From Rhodocollybia butyracea (lineage: Eukaryota > Basidiomycota > Agaricomycetes > Agaricales > Omphalotaceae): 21,729 nucleotides of DNA. The stretch covers positions 1 through 21,729 of the forward strand of contig JADNRY010000916.1 in the NCBI GenBank assembly GCA_015501585.1, given 5' to 3'. A program made the position numbers and the translations under genes. Of the stretch, positions 9,437 through 20,444 are shown piece after piece (within the stretch, counting starts at the first letter, position 1; the number at the start of each line of letters is the position of its first letter). The notes under the pieces are model-generated. The model was given only the letters and a program-made list of their open reading frames with translations. It did not search any database and was not told the origin of the DNA.

Positions 9437-10842
9437 ATGCGTATGACCCCGCTTATCCATTGTCTGGGGATCGTCTTCTTCTCTGTCCTCATCATTACTG
9501 CGCATGGAGCGCCCACTCTGAAGCCTCTCATAAGCAATGTAGGTCTTACAAGCCAACTTTGGATTTTCATTTATTCACGACTACTTAGACAGAGAGATTT
9601 AGTGTGGCTATCCTTGAGAAGGACTTCAGTCGAGTTACGCACACACTGAAAAGCGGCCTGGAATCCCGGATTACTAACACCATTGTCAAGATGTTCCACT
9701 TGCCTTCCAAGGGCTCTATGGACGACATTTATTACAGCAATGATTTTGAGAGAGGAAAGGAGGAGGTGCCCAACGAGTTCATCAAACCGATGTTTCGTTT
9801 TGCACTCAGAGACCGTAAAACCCCTCGACCGTGAAGGGCCCCTTTGTAAAGACTATACATGTTACGGATGGACCGAAAGGACGAACCCGGACGGCAGATT
9901 TGGTTCAATCTTTAGTCGCTTGAGCGTGGACACTGACTCAGATGGACATCTGACCAGTACATGGCGCAGACATCGACTGGATCCATCGGAATCTCCGGCG
10001 ATTCGGAAGAAAGGAGACAAGCTCAATGCTAAGTTTGAGGCGACTTTTAAAGAATTTGGGCGAAAGAATGGGATTACGGTGATCATCGAGGGATCGGATA
10101 ACGAGGTGAATGGTAAGCTAGCCAATATCCAGGGATATTATAGCTGTTGAGCTGATATACGACCCCAGATTGGAGTCATCAGCCCTCTCCCTCTGCGGAA
10201 CAAACTAGTAGGGAGCCTGAGGCTAACATTGAGTGCATTGAGCTGACCATTGAGGTGACACCGGCTGTGGTCCCAGTTAGTCCTTGGCCTCTGGCCGATC
10301 CTGTTGCGCCAAAAGACACATATAGTAAGCAAGCCAACATTGAGGGATAGCCACCGCGCGGAGCTGATATACAATCCCAGAGAATCTGAACCCTTCTGAG
10401 CCCCTCGGAGTCTCAGCCGGGCATCTGGAACAAAATGGTAAGGCCCGCAGGTTAACATCATGATCAAGCACGCTGACCTGACCTTGAGGTGACAACAGTC
10501 GTCCCGGCTAGTCCTATATCCTCCCACGGTAGTTTTGATCGACATAGGTAAGCAAGTTAACTATGAGAGATAGCCACTGAGCTGAGCTGACAGATGATCC
10601 AAACTGGTATCAAACTAACGGATTTTCTGATTCCGCGCATGACTTCGCTTCGGTGTCTCCACCGCCAGAAGTAAATGGTAAGCGGCCTAACATTGAGAGC
10701 GCTGAGCTGACCATTGAGGTGACAACAGCAATGAAAGATGGCTCCAAGAATCCCTTCATAGGTCCTGAGTAAGCAAGCCGACTCGGTCATTGATAGGTGG
10801 CCAGTGAGCTGACTATATGATCTCAGAGCGACAATCGATTAA
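9437..10842 (+). CDS. Secreted protein of unknown family with a micro-exon tail, about 318 aa
   Basis: The ATG at 9437 opens a signal peptide (MRMTPL, then the hydrophobic GIVFFSVLIITA, cleavage likely near AHG-AP). Exons are 9437-9538, 9589-10112, 10169-10207, 10277-10324, 10381-10437, 10499-10547, 10594-10677, 10729-10768 and 10827-10842. All introns are GT-AG, 46-69 bp, mostly phase 1. The second exon holds the main domain (THTLKSGLESRITNTIVKMF, CKDYTCYGWTERTNPDGRFG, FGRKNGITVIIEGSDNEVNG), which I do not recognise. One base too many in the A4 run at 9817-9820 breaks the frame. Another in the T4 run at 10533-10536 makes exon six 49 bp instead of the 48 bp of its relative exon four; alternatively a donor at 10529 avoids this. 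With both corrections the model has exactly 319 codons. The tail is Pro/Ser/Asn-rich and ends at TAA 10840-10842. A secreted effector-like or surface protein is an inference. Confidence 0.65.
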
Positions 10843-10980
10843 ACCGAACGTTACACCAACGAACATCATGGTAAGCAACATAACGCTAAGTGAGACTATA
10901 CCTGACAATCGATCCCAGGAGTTCAAGTCGAAGGCTAGGTAAGCAAACCAACATTGAGATTATAGCTTCTGACCCGAGTG
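10113..10980 (+). repeat. Tandem intron-exon units with conserved intron sequence
   Basis: Successive introns fall into two alternating kinds. One kind (10113-10168, 10325-10380, 10548-10593, 10769-10826) starts GTAAGCAAGCC or a near match, contains GATAGCCA-like and GAGCTGA motifs and mostly ends in a GATCCCAG-like acceptor. The other kind (10208-10276, 10438-10498, 10678-10728) shares TAACATTGAG, GAGCTGACC and GAGGTGACAACAG. Both share the AACATTGAG and GAGCTGA core, which suggests one ancestral unit of about 100 bp. Further copies begin at 10871 and 10939. The intervening exons share little beyond their borders (for example AATG before the donor). The array therefore arose by duplication of an intron-exon unit. 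Confidence 0.72.
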
Positions 10981-11087
10981 AGGTTATAGAGGTCTATAGT
11001 TCGAAAAACTCCGTAAAGACGGTTCCATATTGTTTTCTTCACTTTTGCATTCTCTCGCTGTCCCATGCGTACGCTCCGCGTTTTTAG
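10843..11087 (+). other. Possible extra or alternative terminal micro-exons
   Basis: Beyond the modelled stop the same intron signature continues. GTAAGC donors lie at 10871 and 10939, with acceptors at 10918 and about 10978. If the exon at 10827-10870 is read in its stop-free frame (ERQSIKPNVTPTNIM), it splices to 10919-10938 (EFKSKA) and then to a frame running to TAG 11085-11087. Reaching this frame needs a one-base change or an alternative donor in the preceding exon. It may be a true C-terminus, a splice variant or decayed copies. Confidence 0.3.
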
Positions 11088-11962
11088 ACACTCTTCTTCC
11101 CCATCTGCCTTTACTTACAGTTCTTAGCTCTTGGGAATAGCACGTGCCTTTTTGTCTATCTCTGAGGTTCTACACACCCATCGAATGAATCAAGTGAAGC
11201 TCAGTAGTACATCCAAAAGAAAGTTATAGGTACTACAAAAATGGTATAGCTATACGTCTGTTACAGGAGAGTGGAATACCAGGAGTCGACGGACAGGTCA
11301 CAGCGGTTCCAACTATACCACTATAGGATTAAGCCAAGTACAGGTTTACAACCATGCATTTTCCGAACAAGTGATCACAGACATTGAAGCCCGTCGTACA
11401 GAACAACATCCCCTCCTAACTTAAAAAATGCTACTCTATGCAAACTCTATGTATGCCAAGGATGGAACATTGGAATCCCAGCCCGAGCCATTACCTTGGG
11501 AATCAGGATTACTGCACTGATGGATGCACACTATGCATATCTGGGTTGGACAGGGTATCTTGATAAAATTCACGATGAGGGATGATACGCAAGTGGGATC
11601 TCTCATGTATATGACCACCTGGATCGATAGTATTTCAGCTTCAATTTAGGATATCCAGCTTTGACCGCTCTTTTTTGGGTTCCAAACATTCCACCTGCGT
11701 AACTTTAGAAAAGTACTAGCGTTCGACAGTACAAGTAACCTAGAGGGGAAAAAATACTCTATAAGACATAATGCAGTGATAAATGAGAATATTAAGGTAT
11801 ATATTGTCCATACGGTTAGAAATGAGAGTTGGGTGAGCATGGAGGACCCTCGGCACTACCGCGATTACTGTACATGCAAGAGAAACAGGTATAAGAATTG
11901 AGCAGACTGGGTGTTATGTTCCATGGGGTATTATGAGGGTGCTAATCAGAGTGCAGTTCCGC
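11088..11962. other. Intergenic region between convergent gene ends
   Basis: This lies between the 3' end of the secreted-protein gene and that of the BEM2-like gene. Open frames at 11436-11618 and 11646-11840 (minus) have no domain or coding character. I see no RNA gene or repeat. Confidence 0.4.
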
Positions 11963-14900
11963 TTAACTGGGCGACGTCGGCATATAATCGGTGAATTCTC
12001 CTTCATCATCTTCGACACTATCCACTTCCGCTATTGCAGTGTCTAGCTCGTCTTCTGCTTCTGCTTCGGCCTCCGCATCTGTGTCGTCGAAGATGACATG
12101 ATACTGGAAACATACAAGATGAATATAAATAGTTCCACGACATTCGAAAAACGCACATGTGTGATCAGTGTCTTGACCAGTTTATGGGTATACGGCATAT
12201 TCGCAAGGACCATGAGAAAATCGTTTTGAGGTGCACGCATCAAGTTGGGGCTGAACACGATTGCAAGTGCCTCAGCAGTCATCTGATTTTGTTCCTCGTA
12301 ATCAGTCACTCTGTATGGTGAAGATTAAAAGGTCTGTAGGAACAGAAAGGTAATTAAGAAACGCGCCTATCCAAGTGTTCTGATATCAATTTCAATAAAT
12401 CAAAGTTAGGGCGAGGAAGATCCTCGACAATTCTTCGAAGGTTGGACAATCGTTCGTCGAGATTCTCTAGTTCTGTAGGAATAAGAATTCAGCCTCCGTA
12501 AACGCAACAGAACATGGACCTACTGATTATTTGGATAGATTCATGATATAATGAGGGAGGAAATAGAGGCTCAGGTAGAACACGAAACCATGACTTTATG
12601 AGATCGCAGACGGCATGAATGTCGGTGGAGCTGTCCAATGGGTTATCACCTGGCAGAGAACGTAAGTAGTTGTTAAGACATCAAAGGTGACCCATCTTAC
12701 CGCGGTTGAACGCTTCCTTGAGATGAGCGATTTCAGAACTTGCACCTGCCATTCGGTCTGCGAGTAGTGTCAGCATGGAAAAAGGACGAAGTAGGGAGGA
12801 CTTACAGATCCCAACTTCGGTCAACCCTCGACTCTCGACCTGGGCTAAACAATGTTTGATGATAGACGGTATGGTACCTGGAGATATAGGGCCACCTCCG
12901 TTCTCCCGTTCTAGCAAGAAGTCGAGTTCAACACCAAAAACTAAGAGAAACGTCAACAAAAAGTACTATAGCTTTTCTTAGATATCATACATACCTGCTT
13001 TAGGATCCCTAGAAGCAGTCGTAGGATGATCGTGGATATGATCGGCAGCCTGTGGGCCCGGAGAGTTCCCTAGATACGTCAATCGCCTCTTCGCAGCCGT
13101 TTTTGAGATCTTCGCCAGCGTTTCTATCCATTTGATCATTTCCCGCTTCGACATTGCCTGGAGGAGATAATGTCCCCCGTCCTCCGTATTGAGCTGGAAA
13201 GTAAACGAACGATCATTGTTGATGAATTGGGACACGGTAGAATCACTGAGATTCAGCACCAAGGTTGGCTTCCCGGAAGGAACGAAATCGAGTTCAGAGG
13301 CTGTTCGTTTCAATGTAGGAGCATGAGAGGAATCTGCACCAAAGGCGCTGGAAATGGGTCGCATGAAGCTAAAAAGCGCGGACATACTCTTCTTGTTCCT
13401 ATGTTGCTTTTGAACAATAGAGGACGGCCGTCGTCCTCCCTTCATTGCTCGATTCAACTGTTCTTCCCGTTTCTCATTCCGCGACTGTTCTAGTAATTTT
13501 TCTTTCTGCAGGCGCACGCGTAAATTCTTGTCTCGACGGTGTTTCTCAACTTGAAATGCTACAAGCCTTTGGAGAGGGCGGGATATCTTTCGTGAAGGTG
13601 TCCCAGTAATATTTCCAGCAGTACTTTCCCGATAAGCTTCGTCTTTGATTCCACGAAGATCAAACTGGATAGAGAAAAATCTCGCGTTCGATGTTGTTTA
13701 GACGTTCAAAGCCACGCCTATTGATATCGTTTTGGTGAGCAAACCTTCGCGAAAGCAAAGATGGTGCGTTTGAAATAAAGTTACAAAGATTTCTAGAAGG
13801 AAATGTCATCAATTGTTTAAAAAAACTTCAAAATTACAAAACTCACCGGCGTTTATCGAAATTCACAAGACTTTGACCTTCCTCATTTTGAGATTCGACA
13901 AGATCCGGCATAGCAATGACATCCAAGATCCTCTCAATCAGCCAACCCATATCTACCGTCAGCGCCTCCTTCGACGATATCCCCTCCGTCATTGAGCGGG
14001 CCAACAGCTGAGCGAGGGTCTCATAATTACACCCTCGAGCCGCAGCAATATTTTGCCATGCCCGTTGATGCATTCGGCATTCTGGACTCAGGATAGCAGA
14101 TGTCACTGCGGCCTCGACAAACGACCTCACACAAGGTTGTTCAGAAACCGAGGTTGGGGTCAAGGATTCTGCATTTCGCAGCCGAGCGACTTCGATGACT
14201 TGTAACAAAAACTCTAACCGTGCTTGGCGCGTGCGAAGGCCAAGCCTTGGGGCGACGACTTTTGAGACTATCCATTTCCGCACGATCGAGTGTGCTCTGA
14301 TGCAGCTACGGATACCAGGGGGAAGAAGACGATATAGACTCTCTGGAGAGAGTTCAGATATAAGGGAAGATGGTTCGACTTCTTGGATGTGAGTATGGAT
14401 GGTTTGGATTTCGATATGATCTTCCAGCGCTGTTATTTCTCGGGGTAGGAACCATCCTGTACGGTCAGCACTTTGTACTTCCAAAAGATCAGAGGTGATG
14501 TAGAGATCCTAAAAAAAGAGATCATGAATTAGAAGGAAGGTCGAGAGGATACCTCACTTACTTCCTCCGTCACATTATTAAACGCAGCAAAGGCCATCCC
14601 ATCAATATTATCCACAAATTCTTCCGGACTCATCCGGTCCATATCTGGAGGCTCCCTTGTACTAAGATTCCTCATCCTCGACTCAGACGCCGTAACCGTG
14701 CTTCTCGAGATGTGATTCCTCGGGATCGAAGGTCTCATCGTCTGCGAACAAAGTATCTGTTCAACAACCTGTCGCGACTCTGTCAAACTGTCCCAAGCTT
14801 GTCGGACACTGGAATCTTCAAACATAGTAGGAGGGGAAGCATGAAGTATGGTGTGATCACTGGAACTGGAGAAAAAACGCTCGGAGAGCTTGTAAGAGCT

Positions 14901-17900
14901 GTGAATCATCTAATATGTCTTGGGCTCCTCCGCCTTTTGTCAACCAGAGTTTTTACCGTTTCAAGGACTTGAGACTTTACAGATATGGCGGTGAGATACT
15001 GATCAGGTAAGGGAGGAGAGCCTATTGGTTGACTCTTGAGGTAAATCTTGCGTAAAAGCTAAGTAAAGACGTCAGTATCACACCTATCCATCCGCACAAA
15101 CAGAGAGCCACCTCGAAAAATATTAACGGCGTCACAAAGCTCCGAAAAACATTCCACCACACCCTCGTAAACTCCTTGTGGTCAAGCAACAACTCCCTCG
15201 TCATTCCCACTCGCAACGACATCTCTCCATTGTCGTCGGCAACAGAAACCGAAACATTATGAAGTCCTTGAACAAGGATATCCACCAGACGATCCAGGGT
15301 CCCTGCTTGAACAAGGACACGGAGCGGAGGCTCCGACGAGTTCTCAGATAAAGTTGGATGTTGCCGTTGAGATAAGGATGGCAGTGAATTCCTTCGTGCA
15401 ACACTGCTTTTTCGCTCTAGGTTAGCTGATGACCTAGGCGTTACCCGAATGGAGGGTGTCCTCCCAATAGCGTTCAAGTCAGATTTCCCATCCAAGAACA
15501 ACGACGCGTCCATATCAGCTGTACTCGGCGGACGAGACCTAACCAAAGACGAAGGTCTCGACCCAGTAGACGACGACTCAAACACTCGGATTCTGCACAA
15601 CGAGTAATAGATCCCCGTTATAAACCGGGATAGTCGTTCCCTTCTGATTCAACGAAGCTAAGATCCCATCTGCCCCTTGCTGATTAGTTTGCCTGCGGTC
15701 TTCCGCTCGTAAATGCCCATCAACAGCGCGTAGATGTTGGATATCAGTTGCATCACTATCTACACGTCCGCGGAGTAATTGCGATCGGTCAAGTAAAGTT
15801 ATTGTCGGTAGAGGCTCGGGGAAAAGGAGTGGAAGTAGCGGTGCGGTCAAGGACTGGCCACTTGATTTGTGCCAATAGAAGGGTTCGTAAAGACCTTTTC
15901 GTTTAGGTTCAGCTGCAAGTGATAATGAAATGAATTGGTCCACTCTGCGAAAGTAAGTCAGTATAGGTAAAGATGACAAGTTCGGAAACGTACCGTTGAA
16001 ACTTCATAGCCAGCGATCCTCCTCTGCTCCCACCATCAGCAAGAATATCATTCCAATAAACAGCTAACTTTTTCACTGCATCATCGTCCTCCAGCATCAT
16101 CCCCCTCGGACAGAGCGAAACGCACGTCCGAAACTCTTCAAACAGTACCCTCACTCTCGTCAACGCCCCCACAACAACCACATCCCCAATCCCACTAGGC
16201 GCGGGGACCAAAGCCTTCGAAAGCTCCTCCCCTGATTAAATTTTTTCATATTCCCTCCCCAGGGCGTCACCCTCGGTTCCTTGATCCCAACCCTGACCTT
16301 TGTTATTACTATTATCAGGTTGAACCCAAGACTCAACAGTCGCTATCCCTCCCGAATCAACCCTTTTCCATGCCTTTTCCAATCTCGCAACAGGTGCAGA
16401 ACACAATGCTAGGAGAATCGCTCGCCACGAGCATTCGTCCCCGCTCAGCCGACATTGCTCGCCGATTTTTTATCCAGGCCGAGATGACCTCGGAAACGAG
16501 AGTGGGTACGAGATGTGGCGTAGGTACGGTCGTCTGATCTCCGACTTGGAGAAGGTGGCAGTTTATGGGTTAGCGTAACCGGTGGAGGTGTCGGCACCGA
16601 GAATTTGCACTAACAACAGTTTAGTGAGCCAGTGTGGGTGGTCTTCGGAGCCGAAGAGGGGCGCCGAGGATGCGGAGAAAAGGGAATTGGGTGATGATGT
16701 GGAGGCTGAGGGTTCGGAGCCTTCGGGCTTGAGGATAAAGTCCGCTGTGAGACTTTCGGGGAGCTGTTGGAGTGCGGCGACATGGAAGGCGGTGAGACTG
16801 CGTGAGATGGTTTCGGGGTCGATGAGGAGGAGGACATCACGAGAGAGGCCTTCTCGGTCGAGCGCGGAAGCCCAGGGCACGGTATTGGGGAAGTAGCCAG
16901 AGGCGGGGGTGGGCGGTGCAGAGTTGATATCAAGGAAAGCTAGAGTTGGCTTTGTGTTGGGCTGACCTCCGTTTAGCGCATCGGATAACGAGAGTGGACG
17001 GATGTCCCCTGGTCTCGGAGAGAACATACCGATATTGGGGAACGCAACGGGAGTGGGATTGAATATTGCCCGCGTGGAATCAGACCTAGGTAGATATGTC
17101 GCCGGTGTACTCCTTTCAGGAGCGATTTCCGACTTCCATTCAGGCCAGTCGGGAAAGTCCAGTTCCCGATCATGGTACTGAAGGTACTCTTGCACCAGCC
17201 ATACAACTCTTTGTTTTTCTTCTTCTTCCTCTTCCGCCTCCGCGCCAGTAACAAGGTACTTGCAACACCTCATCAGCTCCGCCTCGAAAGTGGCTTGCTC
17301 AACCAAGTGAGGCAAAGACAGTAGAACAGAGGCAGCAAACTCCTTCCATTGTTCAAGTGCTTCGTCAAACGTGGTCCCAAAAACAGCCTCGTGTGTCAAC
17401 GCTTCAAAGGTCCCTCTCTCGATATTGCCATCCGCATCTCGAGATAGATCAGGATGTGTCCGTCGACCCCAGAATGCTCGCCGCTTCCTCTGAGCGACTG
17501 AATTGTCCTGTCTCGGCGACCGCACACTCGAGAATGGATCATCTTCACCCTCACCCTCCACTTGTTCCACATCATCCTGCATACTAGCAGGAACGAGCTC
17601 CATAGGAAAAAGCTCTTTGACTTCTGCTGCCCTATCTGACGGAGGCTTGTAAAAGTAGAGTTTTGAGCCCTTGAGCTCGAGTTTGAACGGTTTCCATGCT
17701 TTTACAGGACCAAGATTGGCTTGGTGTAGGTTGGCAGTGCCGTCAGCAAATTTGTTTATGAAACCAGAGTTGTAGACGATTTGAGAGGAACGTTGATCGT
17801 CGCTGGGTTCGACAATGCTGGGCGGAGCTAGGAGAGTCGTGGAACGATGGGTGGTGGGAGAAGGAATACTGGCACTAAACGGGTAAGCGCCTCTGGAAGG

Positions 17901-18743
17901 GACAGGAGGTGTTTCCATCTCGGAGCCTGCAGAACCTTTACGTTTTGGCTGACTGGGAACAATGGCGCGGACAGTTTTGACGCTAGCTTTGGAGTGAATG
18001 AATGCGAACGCGTGTGGACGTGCGGACTTGGGGGTCGTTCGTTCAATATGGGTGCAGACGTAGATACCGAAACTGTGGGCATTGAAGGAAATGGCTGAGG
18101 GACTGTAGGCGGAGCAGATGGAGGCCCATTATTTCGCATCACGTTACTATTGCTTCGGTTTCGATACTGTGCAATTTTCTCTCCCATTGCAGGCAGAGTT
18201 TCTGTTGACATGTTCGTGAGATCATCTGCAGATCTCGACCAGGCCCGTTTCGAGATTGCGCGTAGGTCACCCAGACCGCCAGGACGAAAGGGACTAGATG
18301 GACTGGATGGCTGGCTGGCGTTGTTAAAGGGAATTCTTGAAAGGTCAAGAGAATTCGGATTGCGCGAAGACGAAAGATCCATCACTGATCTACAAGAAAA
18401 AAAAATCAGCAGAATGAATGAAAAAAATTTGAATGTTGACGACTCACCTGGCTCCTGGCGCAGTAGAATACGAATCCAGGATCGGCCTAGGGTCGGTTGG
18501 ACGCGATATTTTGTGTTTTCTTCCTGACGAACTGCTTGCTCGAGGTTCAGAGGTAGAGCCAGCCGCTGTGGATGTCATCCTAGGATTCGAGGCACTTCGC
18601 CCGAACCATTTGGATGGTCTTGACAAAAATTGTGTGAAGCCATTTGAAGGAGAAGTAGAACGTGGAAAGCCGAGTGACGCCGGTTCGGTATTGTCTTGAG
18701 GACTAAGCGTATTGGATGAGGTTTGAGCACGTCGAGGTGGCAT
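11963..18743 (-). CDS. BEM2: BEM2-like Rho GTPase-activating protein (PH, RasGEF-N, RasGEF, PH, RhoGAP), about 2025 aa
   Basis: Fourteen exons run on the minus strand: 18743-18448, 18389-16598, 16544-about 16298, 16231-15994, 15944-15112, 15058-14562, 14508-13847, 13792-12995, 12940-12806, 12757-12701, 12649-12524, 12472-12367, 12310-12157 and 12103-11963. Introns are 48-66 bp. Regions are: Ser/Pro-rich N-terminus with RSHSFTPKL (1-250), PH (about 305-365, GFINKFADG, WKPFKLEL), RasGEF-N (about 1065-1165), RasGEF-like (about 1310-1600, EVQSADRTGWFLPRE, NFDKRR), PH (about 1687-1757) and RhoGAP (about 1787-1990). The RhoGAP has the arginine finger in EVGIYRMAGA, codon 12753-12755. Yeast Bem2 turns off Rho1/Cdc42-type GTPases during polarity and wall growth, so a membrane or cortical role is expected. 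Six one-base run-length errors must be assumed (17955-17957, 16466-16471, 15580-15582, 14935-14938, 14872-14877 and 13675-13679). With them the total is exactly 2026 codons. The donor of the 16232 intron is uncertain (16297, 16291 or 16270). Confidence 0.87.
12311..12366 (-). other. GC-AG intron inside the RhoGAP domain
   Basis: The exon ending HLD plus AG joins A GTG ACT GAT to give the conserved HLDRVTDYEEQNQMT. The 56-bp intron then starts GCGCGT and ends ACAG. The nearby GT at 12362 would leave the frame wrong. A single-base error at the donor cannot be excluded. Confidence 0.65.
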
Positions 18744-19820
18744 GGTATCTGTGGTTCGTCTGAGAGATGATAAGATTATGAGTAGAAAGAGAAAAAAATG
18801 ATATACCAAAGGAAAAGGTTCATTCAGCTGTATAGATAGAGCACGTTCTTCGTTGGGTTCATGAGTGTAAAGAATCAAGTCGCGTCACCACGGAAAGAGA
18901 AAGGCAAAGCACAAAGCGTTTGATGTATTTGATGGCTCACATCACCTCACATCACTCGGTTTCAAATACAATAGAATGAACCGATTAGTTCTCATTTCCC
19001 TCAGTGCCTCAGAGTGCTCGTTTCTATCTGCCAGATCCAGGTCCTGATTCCGTAAAAAAAATTTAGTCTACTTAGAGCCTCTTAGAGCTCGAGTCGCGGT
19101 GATAGTTAGGCTGATAGGCGATGCATATTATAGCCAAATGCATATAAGGTATTGGGATCCTAGCGAAATCACCTCAGTTTTCAAAGTTTCAAGGTTTTTT
19201 CTTACAGCTCTGATCTCGTCTGACTCCCAACTCCGATTTCCAGCCACAGGAAATTCATTCTGGTAATCCTGAAATTTCATCGAGTGGGGTATGTATATAC
19301 ATATTCAGTATATCCATTCACCGTACCGGACACTGGGCGTTGTGCTAGCGTGGGTCGTTTAATTATGCTTCTCCCGCGAGGTTCACTGTTCACTGCTCCC
19401 GGGTACGGCGACTAGCCCTGTAGAGCCCCTGTAGCCAGTTGCAACAAGTAAGTAGTGTCGCCTGTGCGTATTCCCGAAGGACCCGAACCCGGGCGGATAC
19501 AGTTAACCGTTCCTCATCGAGGCTACTAGTGCATATGTTCGCCGCATTGATGATATCTCATCTCATCTTATTTATTTTCTGTCTTAATCTACAAGTCATA
19601 GCGGTCTGTTGATCCCGATGGTGAGTCTGTGCTGTCTATTTCTGTTCTGTAGATACCTACTTATATATCAAGCCCCCAACAAGCCTCCTGTCTGTTCTAT
19701 CTTTTTCTTCAATTCTGGGTTGCACATGCATTATAATAGTCTAGGCCTCGTTATCTGAATATACTTCTTCGCTCCCCACCTCTCACCGTTCCGTTCTTCC
19801 CAATTTCTCCTCCCACATCC
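18744..19820. other. Intergenic region upstream of the BEM2-like gene
   Basis: The region presumably contains the promoter and leader of the BEM2-like gene. An upstream in-frame ATG at 18878 (minus) would add 45 hydrophobic residues, but the ATG at 18743 has the better context (ACC before ATG). A GC-rich inverted motif with CCCGAACCCGGG near 19480-19495 does not form a tRNA. Nothing else is supported. Confidence 0.4.
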
Positions 19821-19919
19821 TGTCATACATCATTACATGTCACCTCCCTTCCTATTGACGACGCAAAAATCAGGATCCAAGTACACATATAACCTACTTG
19901 GGAATCGTGAACTTTTACC

Positions 19920-20235
19920 TTCTTTCTCGGTAAATCCTCCCTCCCACGGGGGGAATTCAAAATCGCAGCGATGCTGACACCGTGGAACTTCAAAAGTTGC
20001 TTTATGACCGGAAGTTGCGAGTTGCTCGGGATATTCATCTTACCGCGTTCATTGAAGCTCTGTTGAATATACCGTTCAAATTCATATGAACACATTTCTG
20101 AATGAGGAAATGTGGATCATGCAGGATCATACCAAGTACGTTCCAGGACTGCACAGCCAGTCGGTGATTCATTTCGGGGTTGATCTGTCTTCGCGTCTGA
20201 CTACCGTATCTGACGACTGTATATTTCGAAAGATA
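19920..20235 (-). CDS. Unrecognised gene fragment, low confidence
   Basis: A protein-like reading runs on the minus strand from just after a stop near 20236: YLSKYTVVRYGSQTRRQINP, then EMNHRLAVQSWNVL to about 20133, then MCSYEFERYIQQSFNERG, KMNIPSNSQLPVIKQLLKFH and GVSIAAIL to about 19955, reaching a GTAAAA donor-like site near 19925. The two parts join in frame only through a 35-bp intron (20098-20132), which is short for this genome. An ATG at 20172 could be a start. Downstream minus-strand sequence near 19800-19840 (MYDRMWEEKLGRTER, then a stop) might be a last exon. I do not recognise the family. It could be a small lineage-specific gene, a relic or chance. Confidence 0.28.
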
Positions 20236-20444
20236 AAGTTAAAAGATCGAAACAGATCATAAGTACATCACAGATGCTGGAACAGAGCGCTGAGCGCTCG
20301 GAGTTTAGTCGCGTCGGGCTCGGTTGTGCGGTACAACAAAGTAATTATAGCCTTGCGGGACTGCGAGGGTGGGGGTGGCGTCGGGCTTTCCTTGTTGCCT
20401 AGGAGAGTGTGGGTTTAAAGAGTAACTCGAAAGACAACACGACA
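20236..20444. other. Short intergenic stretch downstream of the DUF6535-type gene
   Basis: No gene is supported. The sequence between the stop of the right-edge gene and the unrecognised fragment includes a G-rich run near 20366-20385. Confidence 0.4.

Noticed and set aside
9250..9588. Plus-strand open frame of 112 codons
   Set aside because: It overlaps the signal peptide exon in another frame, crosses its intron and lacks protein character.
9815..9897. An intron explaining the frame break in the main domain of the secreted protein
   Set aside because: I tested the nearby AG acceptors with the GTAAAA donor. Those at a workable distance give the wrong phase, and the only one in phase would leave a 22-bp intron.
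10113..10980. CRISPR-like or satellite array
   Set aside because: The repeats start with GT and end with AG, are of unequal length and are separated by segments that read as protein in a shared phase. They are introns in a eukaryotic gene.
16232..16270. An in-frame TAA after REYEKI taken as the end of a shorter protein
   Set aside because: The conserved protein resumes in the same frame immediately after it, and a CAG acceptor at 16232 in the correct phase indicates an intron. Only the exact donor is unclear.
16545..16597. An apparent frameshift in the BEM2-like gene after LLVQILGADTSTGYANP
   Set aside because: A 53-bp GT-AG intron with a CT-AAC branch motif joins LLVQIL to VGDQTTVP in the right phase, so no base change is needed.
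19460..19500. tRNA-like CGGGTTCGGGTCC string
   Set aside because: It is part of a small GC palindrome, and no cloverleaf can be built around it.
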